Of a stretch of DNA of 40,103 nucleotides, positions 16,343 to 24,309 are shown in pieces. Every line of letters starts with the position of its first letter. The first letter of the stretch is position 1. The stretch covers positions 1 to 40,103 of the IMG/VR virus record IMGVR_UViG_3300044722_000022, one strand, 5' to 3'. The notes beneath the pieces were generated by a model that saw nothing but the letters and a program-made list of their open reading frames with translations, did no database searches and had not been told where the DNA came from. Both the position numbers and the translations under genes were made by a program. This DNA is from a virus.

Positions 16343-17011
16343 TCAATTCTGGTCGGCATGCGAGGCGCTGGCTGCGACACGTGCCGCGACCTCGTTCGTA
16401 TAGGCGAAATCTCCGATGTGCATGATGCTCAGGGAGGCGGCGTGGTCCACGAAGATGCGTTCCCCGCCCGCGCGTATCCGCTCGAACAGATATTCGTCCT
16501 CGCCCAGCCCCAGCCTGTGTCCCGGCTTTATAAGGAAGATCGGATCGCCCAGCGCCCGTAATATGCGGGCGGCGATCAGGCAGAAGCCCAGGCCCATCGT
16601 CGTCACCTCCTCGATCGGCGTCGCCCTCGCGATCTCGGGCGTGGTGAACACGTTGACGAAACGGCCGGGCGCTTCTTCCCGGAACACCGTGGTTCGCGGC
16701 GGCGGTATCTTGGTCGGGCAATTGCAGCCGACGACCGGGAGGTCCCGGTCGATCAGGGAGAGGAGACTGGTTTCCGAGAAGGATGTGTCGGCGTCGATCC
16801 ACAGTATGAAGTCCGCCCCCCAATCGAGGGCATCCTTCGCGAGCAGGTTCCGGTTGTGGATCAGATGACCCTGGGCGAGGCGCGGCCGCACGACAAGATC
16901 CGGCCGGTGCTCGGCGGTATAAGCCAGCATCGCCAGCAGGGAGCGCACATAATCGGTCTTCGGATCGCTGAAGACCGGGGTGCAGATGGCGACCTTGGTT
17001 TGGGCTGGCAT
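16343..17011 (-). CDS. GT-A-like glycosyltransferase, copy 4
   Basis: 222 residues. KVAICTPVFSDPKTDYVRSL is the first strand and helix, AQGHLIHNRNLLAKDALDWG follows, with the metal site WIDADTSFS, then VVGCNCPTKIPPPRTTVF, VTTMGLGFCLIAARILRALG, LGLGEDEYLFERIRAGGERI and FVDHAASLSIMHIGDFAYTN. It is the sister of copy 2 and is likewise on the minus strand. The ATG at 17011 (MPAQTK) is preferred to the longer open frame from 17056, which adds an unconserved leader. It is convergent with the gp10-like gene, with 56 bases between their ends. Like the other copies it lacks a membrane anchor, so it would act in the cytoplasm. Confidence 0.82.
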   Translation of the reverse strand: MPAQTKVAICTPVFSDPKTDYVRSLLAMLAYTAEHRPDLVVRPRLAQGHLIHNRNLLAKDALDWGADFILWIDADTSFSETSLLSLIDRDLPVVGCNCPTKIPPPRTTVFREEAPGRFVNVFTTPEIARATPIEEVTTMGLGFCLIAARILRALGDPIFLIKPGHRLGLGEDEYLFERIRAGGERIFVDHAASLSIMHIGDFAYTNEVAARVAASASHADQN

Positions 17012-17130
17012 GAGCGTGGCGCGTCCAATCCTGGAAGCCGGGTTCGGCCCGCCCACGCTAACGGCGCGCCCCCGAACAAGCCAGCGGCCAGCCGCCTCGA
17101 GGCCGTTGCATCGAAGGGATTCCAGACAAG

Positions 17131-17508
17131 ATGACCAGCCCCGACTGGGCGGGGTACCGCCGCTTTCGCGATCGCTTCGCAGAGGCGATGGACCCCGCTT
17201 TCTATCCGATCGACCATCTCGACGCCCTGATCCTTTCGGGGCGGGCGCGGCTCTGGGTCGGCGCGCAGGCGGCGATCGTCGCCGAGATCCGGGATTATCC
17301 CGGCGGCGCGCGGGCCGTGCACGGCCTCGTCGCGGCGGGGCGGATCGAGGAGATCGAGGCGCAGCTCATTCCCTTGGCCGAGGCCTGGGGGAAGACGCTG
17401 GGCTGCACCTGCGCGATCGTCGAAAGCCGCCCCGGCTGGATGCGCGCGCTCAAACCCTATGGCTACGCCCCGCACCAGGTCGCGCTCAGGAAGGAATTGA
17501 GGCCTTGA
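17131..17508 (+). CDS. Phage GNAT-fold-like protein, function unknown
   Basis: 125 residues. The central part (ARLWVGAQAAIVAEIRDYPG, then GARAVHGLVAAGRIEEIEAQ, LIPLAEAWGKTLGCTCAIVE) and the end (SRPGWMRALKPYGYAPHQVA, LRKEL) follow the pattern of small podovirus proteins with an acetyltransferase-like fold, comparable to the T7 gp13-type internal virion proteins. The usual acetyl-CoA loop (Q/RxxGxG/A) is not evident, so enzymatic activity is doubtful. AAGGGA lies before the ATG. The position between tail genes supports a virion-assembly or internal-protein role. This assignment relies on remembered family patterns. Confidence 0.6.
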   Translation: MTSPDWAGYRRFRDRFAEAMDPAFYPIDHLDALILSGRARLWVGAQAAIVAEIRDYPGGARAVHGLVAAGRIEEIEAQLIPLAEAWGKTLGCTCAIVESRPGWMRALKPYGYAPHQVALRKELRP

Positions 17509-17561
17509 TATTCTACGACCCAAAGCGGGCATCGTATCGCTTGCGGATAGGCGTCGCGGGA

Positions 17562-17587
17562 TGTCCGCTACGGGTGGGAACCGGACA
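17562..17587. repeat. GTCCGC...GCGGAC-type palindrome, copy 1
   Basis: TGTCCG (17562-17567) and CGGACA (17582-17587) are inverted ends around CTACGGGTGGGAAC. It is one of a family of related elements in this region (see 18475-18563, 19474-19499 and a half copy at 20201-20226). The core 'GTCCGCnAnGGGTGGAAAGCGGAC' is a common intergenic motif of sphingomonads, as I recall it. It lies in the gap after the GNAT-like gene. Confidence 0.6.
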
Positions 17588-17676
17588 TACCCACCTAAGC
17601 ATTTAAAGGCAGGCTGGGAATTGCGAACGCCGACAAAGCGCGATCTGACGGATCCCGTTTCCGAGCGGGGGCTAGC

Positions 17677-18321
17677 TCATCGCAACCCCGGCAAATGGCC
17701 TCTACTCTCTCTCTCGGCGATGGCGTCCGGCGTGATTCGATTCCTGCTGATGAAATCACGCCATGCATTTGCAACATCGCCCGGATAGGCGCGAGCGGCC
17801 GCCGCCAACTCATCACATGTGGTGTTATTCCAACAGTTGACCAAGTTCGCCTGAATTTGGCCGAGGCGTTGTTGCTCGGCGTAACGTTCCTGTGCAGCTA
17901 TCTGTTGCGCCTGCTGTGCTTGCTGCCGTGCAATCTCAGCCGCCTGCAGTTCGGCGGCGCGTTGAGCCTCCGCCTCTTCTGAAGTGCGTGAGTATTGCAC
18001 CCCCCCAAACGCAACGCGATCGGTCGATTGGAGATAACTCAGGTTCCCAAGCATAGTGCCCGTTGCGACAGATCCATCGGAGCACGGCCCCGCCAAGGAC
18101 TGACCCTGAAGGGAAATCGAATAAACTGACCCATCCTTGGTAATGCGGATGAGTGTGTTCCCATTTCGCCACACGCCCGCAAGCCGTTCGCACGAGTCGG
18201 CGAATAAGGAGGGCGCAGGGGCACTCGGCGCACCGTCGGTAGACGTTTGTCCTGGGGATCGATTGCATCCCGCGAGGGCTGCGACAACCGCCACGGCCGT
18301 CTTTCCAAGCGTCCGACGCAT
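17677..18321 (-). CDS. Lipoprotein, unknown function
   Basis: 214 residues. A signal peptide (MRRTLGKTAVAVVAALAGC) ends in the lipobox LAGC, so the product should be lipidated at that Cys and anchored in a membrane. A small beta-rich domain follows (LAGVWRNGNTLIRITKDGSV, YSISLQGQSLAGPCSDGSVA), then a Gln/Ala-rich helix (about residues 115-160) and a final domain with paired Cys (NCWNNTTCDELAAAARAYPG) and a short helical end. ATG 18321 is chosen because AAGGGGG is about 7 bases upstream of it, while the ATG two codons earlier abuts that site. It looks like a host-type gene, not a phage structural one. Confidence 0.82.
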   Translation of the reverse strand: MRRTLGKTAVAVVAALAGCNRSPGQTSTDGAPSAPAPSLFADSCERLAGVWRNGNTLIRITKDGSVYSISLQGQSLAGPCSDGSVATGTMLGNLSYLQSTDRVAFGGVQYSRTSEEAEAQRAAELQAAEIARQQAQQAQQIAAQERYAEQQRLGQIQANLVNCWNNTTCDELAAAARAYPGDVANAWRDFISRNRITPDAIAERESRGHLPGLR

Positions 18322-18474
18322 ATCCATCCCCCTTATGACCGCCGCCGCGAGCAATCTCTACCTCAGAGTTCCGTCCGTCAACCGCACCCAAGGCTCTGTC
18401 AGACCAACGCACCGCTCGTAGGGATACGACGGTGCCCTTCTTGAGATTGCCCATCAGCCTACCGGGTGTCGCTT

Positions 18475-18563
18475 TGTCCACAATGGGTCGAAAGCGGACC
18501 GTCGGCTTAGGGTGGAAAGCGGACGCTCGCGCAGAGCCCGCCAAGGGGTGGAAAGCGGCTCAC
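18475..18563. repeat. Cluster of GGGTGGAAAGCGGAC elements
   Basis: A first palindrome-like copy runs from TGTCCA (18475) to GCGGACC (18494-18500). It is followed by half copies GGTGGAAAGCGGACG (from 18511) and GGGGTGGAAAGCGGC (from about 18545). The gap 18322-18640 between the lipoprotein gene and the suhB fragment holds only these elements; no gene is evident in it. Confidence 0.6.
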
Positions 18564-18640
18564 GACACCAGGGCCGGGCGGTTCTTCCCGCCAATGACCG
18601 ACGCCGCAGCGGCCAGTTGGCCGGCCGTGCCCGGTGCGTC

Positions 18641-18784
18641 AGAATCGTCCTGGTCCGCGAGGCGGGCGGCTTCGTCACCGATTATCGCGGCGGCGACCGC
18701 ATGATCGCGCGCAACGAGCTCCTCGCCGGCAACGCCCACCTTCATTCGCGGCTGCAAGCTGGTGGTGAAGGCGCTCCTTCAGCT
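18641..18784 (+). pseudogene. suhB: Fragment of inositol monophosphatase (suhB C-terminus)
   Basis: The frame reads IVLVREAGGFVTDYRGGDRM then IARNELLAGNAHLHSRLQ, which is the well-known C-terminal end of alphaproteobacterial inositol-1-monophosphatase (VREAGGFVTD, then the AGN..LH..L block). The catalytic N-terminal metal-binding motifs (GE, DPIDGT, WD) are absent. After HSRL the natural continuation (KLVVKALLQLR) is in the next frame, so there is also a one-base frameshift. The fragment has no start codon or ribosome site of its own and is bounded by the palindromic repeats. It is a relic, useful as evidence of past recombination with chromosomal DNA. Confidence 0.72.
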
Positions 18785-19228
18785 GCGTCGGGTCAGGTGG
18801 CAGGGCTGATCGGTGCTGCCCGCCACCGGATCGACCAGCGCGTGGGTCGCGTCGATGATGTGAATGACGGCGGTTGCCTGCAGCGATCCCGTCCCGATCG
18901 TGACGGTCGCGCCCGCCGAGCTGACGTTGCTGTAGCTGGCGGCATTCGACGGCTGGCCCGCGTCGGGAGCGCGGAAGATCGCCTGGGTGGGTGTGAACTC
19001 GATGTCCCTGAGGTCGACCAGGCAGTCGTCGTCGATGCCGTTCCAGCGGCCGAGCAGGGGATTGCCGCCCGTCGGCAGGCCAGCGGTCGTCGCGGTAACC
19101 GTCGTGGCGTTCGTGGTCGTGGACACGGCCGCGTCGCCGGAGTTCGCAGCGATGCTGTTGGCGTTGGTCGACGTCTGCGGCGCACAGGCGGCGGCGAGCG
19201 CCGGGAGCATTATCCAAACGGGCCTCAT
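18779..19228 (-). CDS. Lipoprotein, unknown function
   Basis: 149 residues. The signal peptide MRPVWIMLPALAAACAPQ contains the lipobox LAAAC, predicting lipid attachment. A Thr/Asn/Ala-rich linker (about residues 19-55) precedes a compact beta domain: NPLLGRWNGIDDDCLVDLRD, IEFTPTQAIFRAPD, ATVTIGTGSLQATAVIHIID and ATHALVDPVAG, with two Cys that could form a disulphide. GGAGG lies at good distance before ATG 19228. It is similar in style to the lipoprotein at 17677-18321 (a small beta domain after a linker) but not obviously homologous. Its end overlaps the last bases of the suhB fragment on the other strand. Confidence 0.75.
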   Translation of the reverse strand: MRPVWIMLPALAAACAPQTSTNANSIAANSGDAAVSTTTNATTVTATTAGLPTGGNPLLGRWNGIDDDCLVDLRDIEFTPTQAIFRAPDAGQPSNAASYSNVSSAGATVTIGTGSLQATAVIHIIDATHALVDPVAGSTDQPCHLTRRS

Positions 19229-19473
19229 CGACAATCCTCCATCAAATGGGTGGTGTTGGGCTCCTGGGGCGTTGCGGCTGGCCGGAGCGCCCTCATCGCC
19301 CGTCCTCCGGTTCGTTGCGGATCGGTACCATCGTGTGCGAGGCGTGAGAAGGGGCTCGATGAAGGTGCGGCCGCGCTCGCTCTGCCTGGGACCTGACGAC
19401 GCGACACCTCCCAAGCCGTTCGAGAACGGTTTTCACCAGGTGGCATCGCGGCGAATTAGACTTGCAGGCTCGA

Positions 19474-19499
19474 TGTCCGCAATGGGTGGATAGCGGACC
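19474..19499. repeat. GTCCGC...GCGGAC palindrome, copy in the 19.2-19.6 kb gap
   Basis: TGTCCGC (from 19474) and GCGGACC (to 19499) flank AATGGGTGGATA. Two tandem 17-base units (CTTACGGGTGATTAGCG and its repeat) follow at about 19505-19538. The whole 19229-19631 gap holds no convincing gene, only this element, the tandem units and presumably the promoters for the flanking genes. Confidence 0.6.
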
Positions 19500-19631
19500 G
19501 GCCGCTTACGGGTGATTAGCGCTTACGGGTGATTAGCCGGGGATTGCCTCGGCCTGGAAAGCGATCGATGTTCGGGGTCGCCGGCGTCTGACGTCGTCTG
19601 CTATTGAAGAGGAAAGCGATCGCGGAACGGA

Positions 19632-20096
19632 ATGGCTACGGCGCATCTTGTGTTCGGCTTCTTGGGATCGGGAAAGACGACGCTAGCCAAGAGGCTGGAG
19701 CGCCAACATAGCGCTGTTCGCTTCACGCCTGATGAGTGGATGACGCGCCTATTCGGCGAAGACCCGCCCGCAGACACGTTTCAGGACAGGGCAGCTTCTA
19801 TCCTCGATGTCATGCAGCCTCTTTGGGTTCGCTGCCTATCGCTGGGTCTCGACGTTGTGCTCGACTACGGTTTCTGGTCCCGGGCTGAACGTGATCGCGT
19901 GCGGGTCGTGGTGGGCGCTATCGGGGTTACCCCCCTATTGTGGTCCGTGAGCTGTTCCGACGACGAGGCCCTGAAGCGCATCGCGCTAAGAAACGAGGCT
20001 GCTCACCGAAGCCTCTATATCGCTCCTGCCACCTTCGAGCTGCTCAAGGCACGGTTTGAACCTCTTGATGTGGACGAGCCCCATTCGGTAGCCTGA
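19632..20096 (+). CDS. P-loop kinase-like ATPase
   Basis: 154 residues. The start MATAHLVFGFLGSGKTTLAK carries a Walker A (GFLGSGKT, residues 9-16). FTPDEWMTRLF is typical of the AAA_33/zeta-toxin-like kinase group, where an Asp binds the acceptor. LSLGLDVVLDYGFWSRAERD gives the second strand and Asp, and a lid-like region with Arg residues follows (DEALKRIALRNEAAHRS). Such kinases phosphorylate small molecules, nucleotides or antibiotics; the substrate cannot be told. No antitoxin-like partner lies next to it, which argues against a zeta-type toxin pair. It is probably host-type cargo with normal codon usage. Confidence 0.8.
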   Translation: MATAHLVFGFLGSGKTTLAKRLERQHSAVRFTPDEWMTRLFGEDPPADTFQDRAASILDVMQPLWVRCLSLGLDVVLDYGFWSRAERDRVRVVVGAIGVTPLLWSVSCSDDEALKRIALRNEAAHRSLYIAPATFELLKARFEPLDVDEPHSVA

Positions 20097-20333
20097 AAGT
20101 CGGAGATTGGGCGACTGCCGACGGGCAGCTTTTCGCTTGGGGCGGGGACCGCAATCATACAATCCGGTTGCACTTCGGCCATCGTGCAACAGGGCCCTAA
20201 TGTCCGCGCTGGGTCGTTTCCAGACCCCGACGGCAAGGCGTGAAGGGCAAGGCCGGCAACGGCTTTTTCCCCGCCGGCTTCCGAAGCCGCCAGGCTGCTG
20301 CCGTCGCTCGATGCCATCAACCGAACCCACACA

Positions 20334-20358
20334 GGGCGGCCCGCGGGCCGCCCTTTTT
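20334..20358 (+). terminator. Intrinsic terminator in front of the ejection-protein gene
   Basis: GGGCGGCCCG and CGGGCCGCCC form a perfect 20-base palindrome (20334-20353), followed directly by TTTTT (20354-20358). It ends 15 bases before the ATG at 20374. Either it stops transcripts coming from the kinase side so that the ejection gene depends on another promoter, or it acts as a conditional terminator in its leader. Confidence 0.75.
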
Positions 20359-20373
20359 CATGAAGGAAAGCCC

Positions 20374-22497
20374 ATGGGCCTCAGCTCCTCCAAGACCAAG
20401 ACGACGTCGAACACATCGCAGAACACCAACCAGACCGAGAACGCCACGACCACGCCGGTTACGCCGGATTGGCTGACCAATGCGGCGCAGGATTATGTCG
20501 GCCGGATCGGCGCGTTCGGGGACATGGATCCGAACGGCTTCGTCGCGCCCGCCGCGCCGCTGCAGCAAATGGCCTGGCAGAATGCCGGCAGCCTCGGCGA
20601 TTGGCGCGGGCAGGCGGCGACCGCCTCGCAGCTTGCGCTCGGCGCAGGGCAAGGCGGAGCGAACCTTGCCGGGACCGGCGGCGCGATGCGCTTTGCCTCG
20701 CCTGGCCTCCAGCCGGCGGCGCGGATGAGCGGCGGCGGCGGTGTGCAGATGCAGTCGAGCGCGCTTGGAGGCTCGGCGCAGACGGCAAACGCGCTCGGCG
20801 GGGGCAAGATGATGCCGGCGCACAGCAGCAACATGCCGCGCCCGCCGGCGGATCAATCCGCGCCCCGGAATGCCTTCAGCGGCGCGCAACAGCCCCAGCA
20901 GCAAGGCCCGGCCTTCACCTATGACGCGCCCCACATCCGGGACGTCGCATCTCCCCCCGCCTATGGCGCATCGCAGACCAGCCTTGGCAACGCGCCGGAG
21001 GCCGGCGGACAGGGCTATGCCGCGCCGCAGCTCGGCAATGCGAACCTCGTCGGCGGGCAGGGCTATTCCGCGCCCCGGCTCGGCCAGGCGGGAAGCTATG
21101 CCGCCGCGCGCGCCGGCGCCCCCATCGGGGCGGAGACGAGGAGCTATAACCCGGCCCTCGCCACGCCGGCCGGCGTCGCCCCGGCCGCGGACGCATTCGC
21201 CTCCAGCGCCGGCTCGTCGAGCATGTTGGACAATCTGGGCGCCTATCAAAATCCCTATACCGATCAAGTCGTTCGAACGACGCTCGCCGATTACGACACC
21301 AATGCCGCCCGGCAGCAGGCCGCGCTGGAGGCGCAGGGCGCGCGGACCGGAGCGTTCGGCGGCTCCCGCTTCGGCATCGCCGAGGGCCAGCTTGGCGGCG
21401 ATCTCGCGCGGGGCCGGGCCACGCTCGAGGCGGGGCTGCTCGATCAGGGCTTCAACACGGCCGCCGGCCTTTCCCAATATGACGCGACGAACCGCCAGCA
21501 GGCCGGCCTGTTCAACGCCCAGAACCAGACCGGCGTCAGCCAGGGCAATGCGGCGGCTGCGAACAATCGGGCATTGGCGCAGGCCGGCATGGTCCAGCAG
21601 GCGAACCTCGCCGGCCAGGATGCGATGAACCAGAGCTCGCAGTTCGGCGCCGCGGCCTATAACGCCGCGCAGGGCCAATATGCCGACGCCGCGAACCGCG
21701 CCGCGCTGGACTATGCGGGCCGGGCCGACAGCGCGGCGCAATTCGGCATCGCCAACCAGCAGCAGCGCGATCTTGCCCAGGCTGGGTATGAAGACAACGC
21801 GGCCCGCTACGGCGCGGATTCGTCGATGCAGGCGGCCTTGGCGAACCAGGCCCAGCTCGGCCAATATGGCCTGGCCCAGGCGGGGCTCAGCGCCGACGCG
21901 GCCAAATATGGCGCCGAGGCGGGGAACCAGGCCGCGCTCGCCAATCAGGCCCTTGCCGGCCAATATGGCCTCGCCCGGTTCGGCGCCGATACCCAGAACG
22001 CCCAGAATTACGCGCAGGCCCGCAATGCGTCGGGCCTGGCCGGTTATCAGGGCCGGCTCGGCAACGCCCAGCTTAAGGCGCAGCTCGCGGCGCAGGCCGG
22101 GCAATATGATGCGGGCGCCAACAATCAGATGTCGCAGTTCAACGCCTCGCAGCAGGATGCGGCGCTCAATCGCCAACTTTCGGCGGCCGGAATGCTCGGC
22201 GGGCTGGCGAACGATTACGGCGCCGGCACCCGCGCCGATCTCGGCACGATGGCGCAGCTCGGCGACCAGCAGCGCGCGATCGAGCAGGCCTATGCGATGG
22301 CGGGCCCGGCGCAGCTCCAGCTGATGGGCCAGCTTTCGGGAATGACGCCCTACGACATATTGGTCGGGCGCCAGGTGAACGGCAGCACCGTGGGTGCGAC
22401 GACGGGGACTGGCACGAGCACCACGAGCCAGACTCCGAGCCTGTTCAGCCAGCTTCTCGCGGCGGGCCAGCTCGCCTCGTCATTCATCCCCAAATAG
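20374..22497 (+). CDS. Large Ala/Gln/Gly-rich phage protein, DNA-ejection candidate
   Basis: 707 residues. The first 250 are low complexity (Ser/Thr/Asn-rich start, Gly/Ala/Pro/Met middle). The second part begins with LGAYQNPYTDQVVRTTLADY and has the hallmark ARTGAFGGSRFGIAEGQLGG, found in large virion proteins of alphaproteobacterial podoviruses, followed by long helical Ala/Gln/Asn heptads (GLSQYDATNRQQAGLFNAQN, AALANQAQLGQYGLAQAGLS) repeated many times to about residue 650. Such proteins are packaged in the head and ejected ahead of the DNA. AAGGAAA precedes ATG 20374; the longer open frame is not used. The small virion gene follows 10 bases after the stop, so the two are co-transcribed. 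Confidence 0.75.
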   Translation: MGLSSSKTKTTSNTSQNTNQTENATTTPVTPDWLTNAAQDYVGRIGAFGDMDPNGFVAPAAPLQQMAWQNAGSLGDWRGQAATASQLALGAGQGGANLAGTGGAMRFASPGLQPAARMSGGGGVQMQSSALGGSAQTANALGGGKMMPAHSSNMPRPPADQSAPRNAFSGAQQPQQQGPAFTYDAPHIRDVASPPAYGASQTSLGNAPEAGGQGYAAPQLGNANLVGGQGYSAPRLGQAGSYAAARAGAPIGAETRSYNPALATPAGVAPAADAFASSAGSSSMLDNLGAYQNPYTDQVVRTTLADYDTNAARQQAALEAQGARTGAFGGSRFGIAEGQLGGDLARGRATLEAGLLDQGFNTAAGLSQYDATNRQQAGLFNAQNQTGVSQGNAAAANNRALAQAGMVQQANLAGQDAMNQSSQFGAAAYNAAQGQYADAANRAALDYAGRADSAAQFGIANQQQRDLAQAGYEDNAARYGADSSMQAALANQAQLGQYGLAQAGLSADAAKYGAEAGNQAALANQALAGQYGLARFGADTQNAQNYAQARNASGLAGYQGRLGNAQLKAQLAAQAGQYDAGANNQMSQFNASQQDAALNRQLSAAGMLGGLANDYGAGTRADLGTMAQLGDQQRAIEQAYAMAGPAQLQLMGQLSGMTPYDILVGRQVNGSTVGATTGTGTSTTSQTPSLFSQLLAAGQLASSFIPK

Positions 22498-22507
22498 GAG
22501 CACAGAC

Positions 22508-23065
22508 ATGAGCTTTCTCAGTGGCCTCGGCAGGGGCCTGCAGCGCACCTTCGATGGCAACAATCTCGCGATCGCCCAGGCGATCCTCGCCGGCGATTAC
22601 CATGCCGCCGCGGCGCTCCGCGCCCGGCAGGAAGACGTGGAGCGCCAGCGCCAGCAGGAACGGGAGCAGGCCGACGCCCGCGACGCGCAGGTGATCGGTG
22701 CCAAGAATATGGGTTTCAGCAGCGACGAAATCGGTGCGATGAGCGGACCCGCTCTGTCCTGGATGGCACGCGAGCGCGCCGCCACCCCGCCCGGCGATGC
22801 CGACGCGGCGGGAAGGGTAGTGGGCGGCGGGGCGCCTGCAGAGAAGGCGGTCCCGCGGCTCGCGCCACCCAGTGGGCCGTTTGCACCCATGATATCTGCG
22901 GCCGCGGTCAGCCCAGCGCCGCGCCAGCTGGGTGTCGCCCCTGGTTCTTCCAATTCGCGACGGCCGGGAAGCCCCCCGCGCGTCAGGACTCCGGCTCAGT
23001 TGTCGGCGCTTCCAAGAGGTACGCCGTTCATCACGCCCGACGGCTCGATCAGAACGAAAATATGA
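22508..23065 (+). CDS. Small virion-associated protein
   Basis: 185 residues. The helical start (MSFLSGLGRGLQRTFDGNNL, then AIAQAILAGDYHAAAALRAR) has a charged coiled-coil (QEDVERQRQQEREQADARDA). A Pro/Ala/Gly-rich linker follows, and the end TPAQLSALPRGTPFITPDGS then IRTKI is a recurring motif at the tail of podovirus structural proteins ('LPxGTPFxxPDGxxRxK'). AGGAG lies 7 bases before the ATG. It sits immediately downstream of the ejection-protein gene and is probably also packaged or involved in its assembly. The exact role is unknown. Confidence 0.72.
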   Translation: MSFLSGLGRGLQRTFDGNNLAIAQAILAGDYHAAAALRARQEDVERQRQQEREQADARDAQVIGAKNMGFSSDEIGAMSGPALSWMARERAATPPGDADAAGRVVGGGAPAEKAVPRLAPPSGPFAPMISAAAVSPAPRQLGVAPGSSNSRRPGSPPRVRTPAQLSALPRGTPFITPDGSIRTKI

Positions 23066-23337
23066 TGCAGCGGAATAGGTGGCCCTACTACTGGATAGAT
23101 GGACATACTACTCGGAAGGAGTTTGGCAATTGTCTGTTTGCGACATGTTGCCGCCGGCATGGCCTGATGAACCCGAGCCAGCGCGTTCCACGGCATTAAG
23201 CGGCGGGGGCGCCCTATATCCTCATACGATTAATAGGCGTGGCGAATTCCGCGTCCGAAGACGATTAGCCCAGAGTAAAAAAAAGCTTGCGCGCAGCGCC
23301 AAATACCAACAACTTGCAAGCAAAGGGGGGGGAATAG

Positions 23338-24309
23338 GTGCCAGAACTCTCGCTGGCGCAGCACGCTGCGCAGGTAGCAAGTGCGCAGCGTACGCGAGCA
23401 AGGCTGACCCGTTGGGTTCTCCTTTTCTTCAAACTCGTCTTCGTTATCGGTGGTTCGGCAGTGGCAGCTATCGCACTTGAAAGCGAGTTCCCCGCCACGG
23501 GAGCCACTCCAGCCCAGGTCATCGGCATTATTGCTTCGGGATCGGTAGCGATCGGGATGATGATCGTCCTCGTCTTCGAGCGGGACACGGACAAAGAACT
23601 GCTAATCGCGCAGGAGGGTTTGGAGGTAGCGCAGCGGTCCGAAAGTTTGGAACTGGTGCTGGAGCTTCAGGACGACCACTCGCGCGCCGCGAATCTCTAC
23701 AACGCTCTGCTTCAGATGCGTCGGGCAATCGAGCGGGCCTGCCTCACCGGCGCGATTTGGGAAGAGGACATCGTCGATCGAATGCTCTCAATGGCCGCGC
23801 GCAATTTGCGGGTAGCGCTGGGTTTCAACCAAGGCGACACGTGGACGATTTGCGTCTACCGGCCCGTCAGAGTGCGCGGATCACCCACGGTCCTCAGATG
23901 CGCCGCGCATGATCGCGCTATCCCCTGCGACAAAGCCAACGCTCGCGAGTGGAAAGAGGGTGACGGCGTCGTCGGACTGGCCTACCTTCGGCGGAAGGCG
24001 GTGGTCATCGCGGATATGCAGGATCCAAAGGTCAAGCGGCTGCTGAGCGCCAACAGTTTTTCCCGCTCCCACGACGCCCAGAGATACCGATCGGTCGCGG
24101 CCGTTCCGGTGAGGGTAGATGACGACGCGGAACCCAGCGCGATTGTTGTCGCAAGCAGCGACGTTCCTGGCCATTTCAGCGAAGATGAGCTTGGCGTGAC
24201 CGGCGTGGAGGGGGTGACCGCGTTTTCGCGGATGGTGGAACTTCTTGAGGCAATTCGGCGTAGGGTCCCTGAGCCAAGGGCTCCCTCGCGCCGGAAACAA
24301 AAGGCTTAA
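23338..24309 (+). CDS. Membrane protein with C-terminal GAF-like domain
   Basis: 323 residues. Two membrane segments lie near the N-terminus (WVLLFFKLVFVIGGSAVAAI, residues about 26-45, and VIGIIASGSVAIGMMIVLVF, about 60-80). A helical linker (KELLIAQEGLEVAQRSESLE, LVLELQDDHSRAANLYNALL) and a GAF-like sensory domain follow from about residue 140 (EWKEGDGVVGLAYLRRKAVV, SVAAVPVRVDDDAEPSAIVV, EDELGVTGVEGVTAFSRMVE). The start is GTG at 23338, with eight G upstream at correct distance. No kinase, cyclase or nuclease domain is present, so it is probably a sensor that acts through another protein. The 272 bases before it hold no gene. A 74-residue protein gene follows 28 bases later. Confidence 0.75.
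   Translation: MPELSLAQHAAQVASAQRTRARLTRWVLLFFKLVFVIGGSAVAAIALESEFPATGATPAQVIGIIASGSVAIGMMIVLVFERDTDKELLIAQEGLEVAQRSESLELVLELQDDHSRAANLYNALLQMRRAIERACLTGAIWEEDIVDRMLSMAARNLRVALGFNQGDTWTICVYRPVRVRGSPTVLRCAAHDRAIPCDKANAREWKEGDGVVGLAYLRRKAVVIADMQDPKVKRLLSANSFSRSHDAQRYRSVAAVPVRVDDDAEPSAIVVASSDVPGHFSEDELGVTGVEGVTAFSRMVELLEAIRRRVPEPRAPSRRKQKA

Noticed and set aside
19632-20096. Zeta-type toxin of a toxin-antitoxin pair
   Set aside because: The P-loop kinase has zeta-like features but no adjacent small antitoxin gene on the same strand; left as a kinase of unknown substrate.
20317-22176. A 619-codon minus-strand open frame
   Set aside because: Antisense of the repetitive ejection-protein gene; composition mirrors its Ala/Gln/Gly codons and no domain is recognisable.
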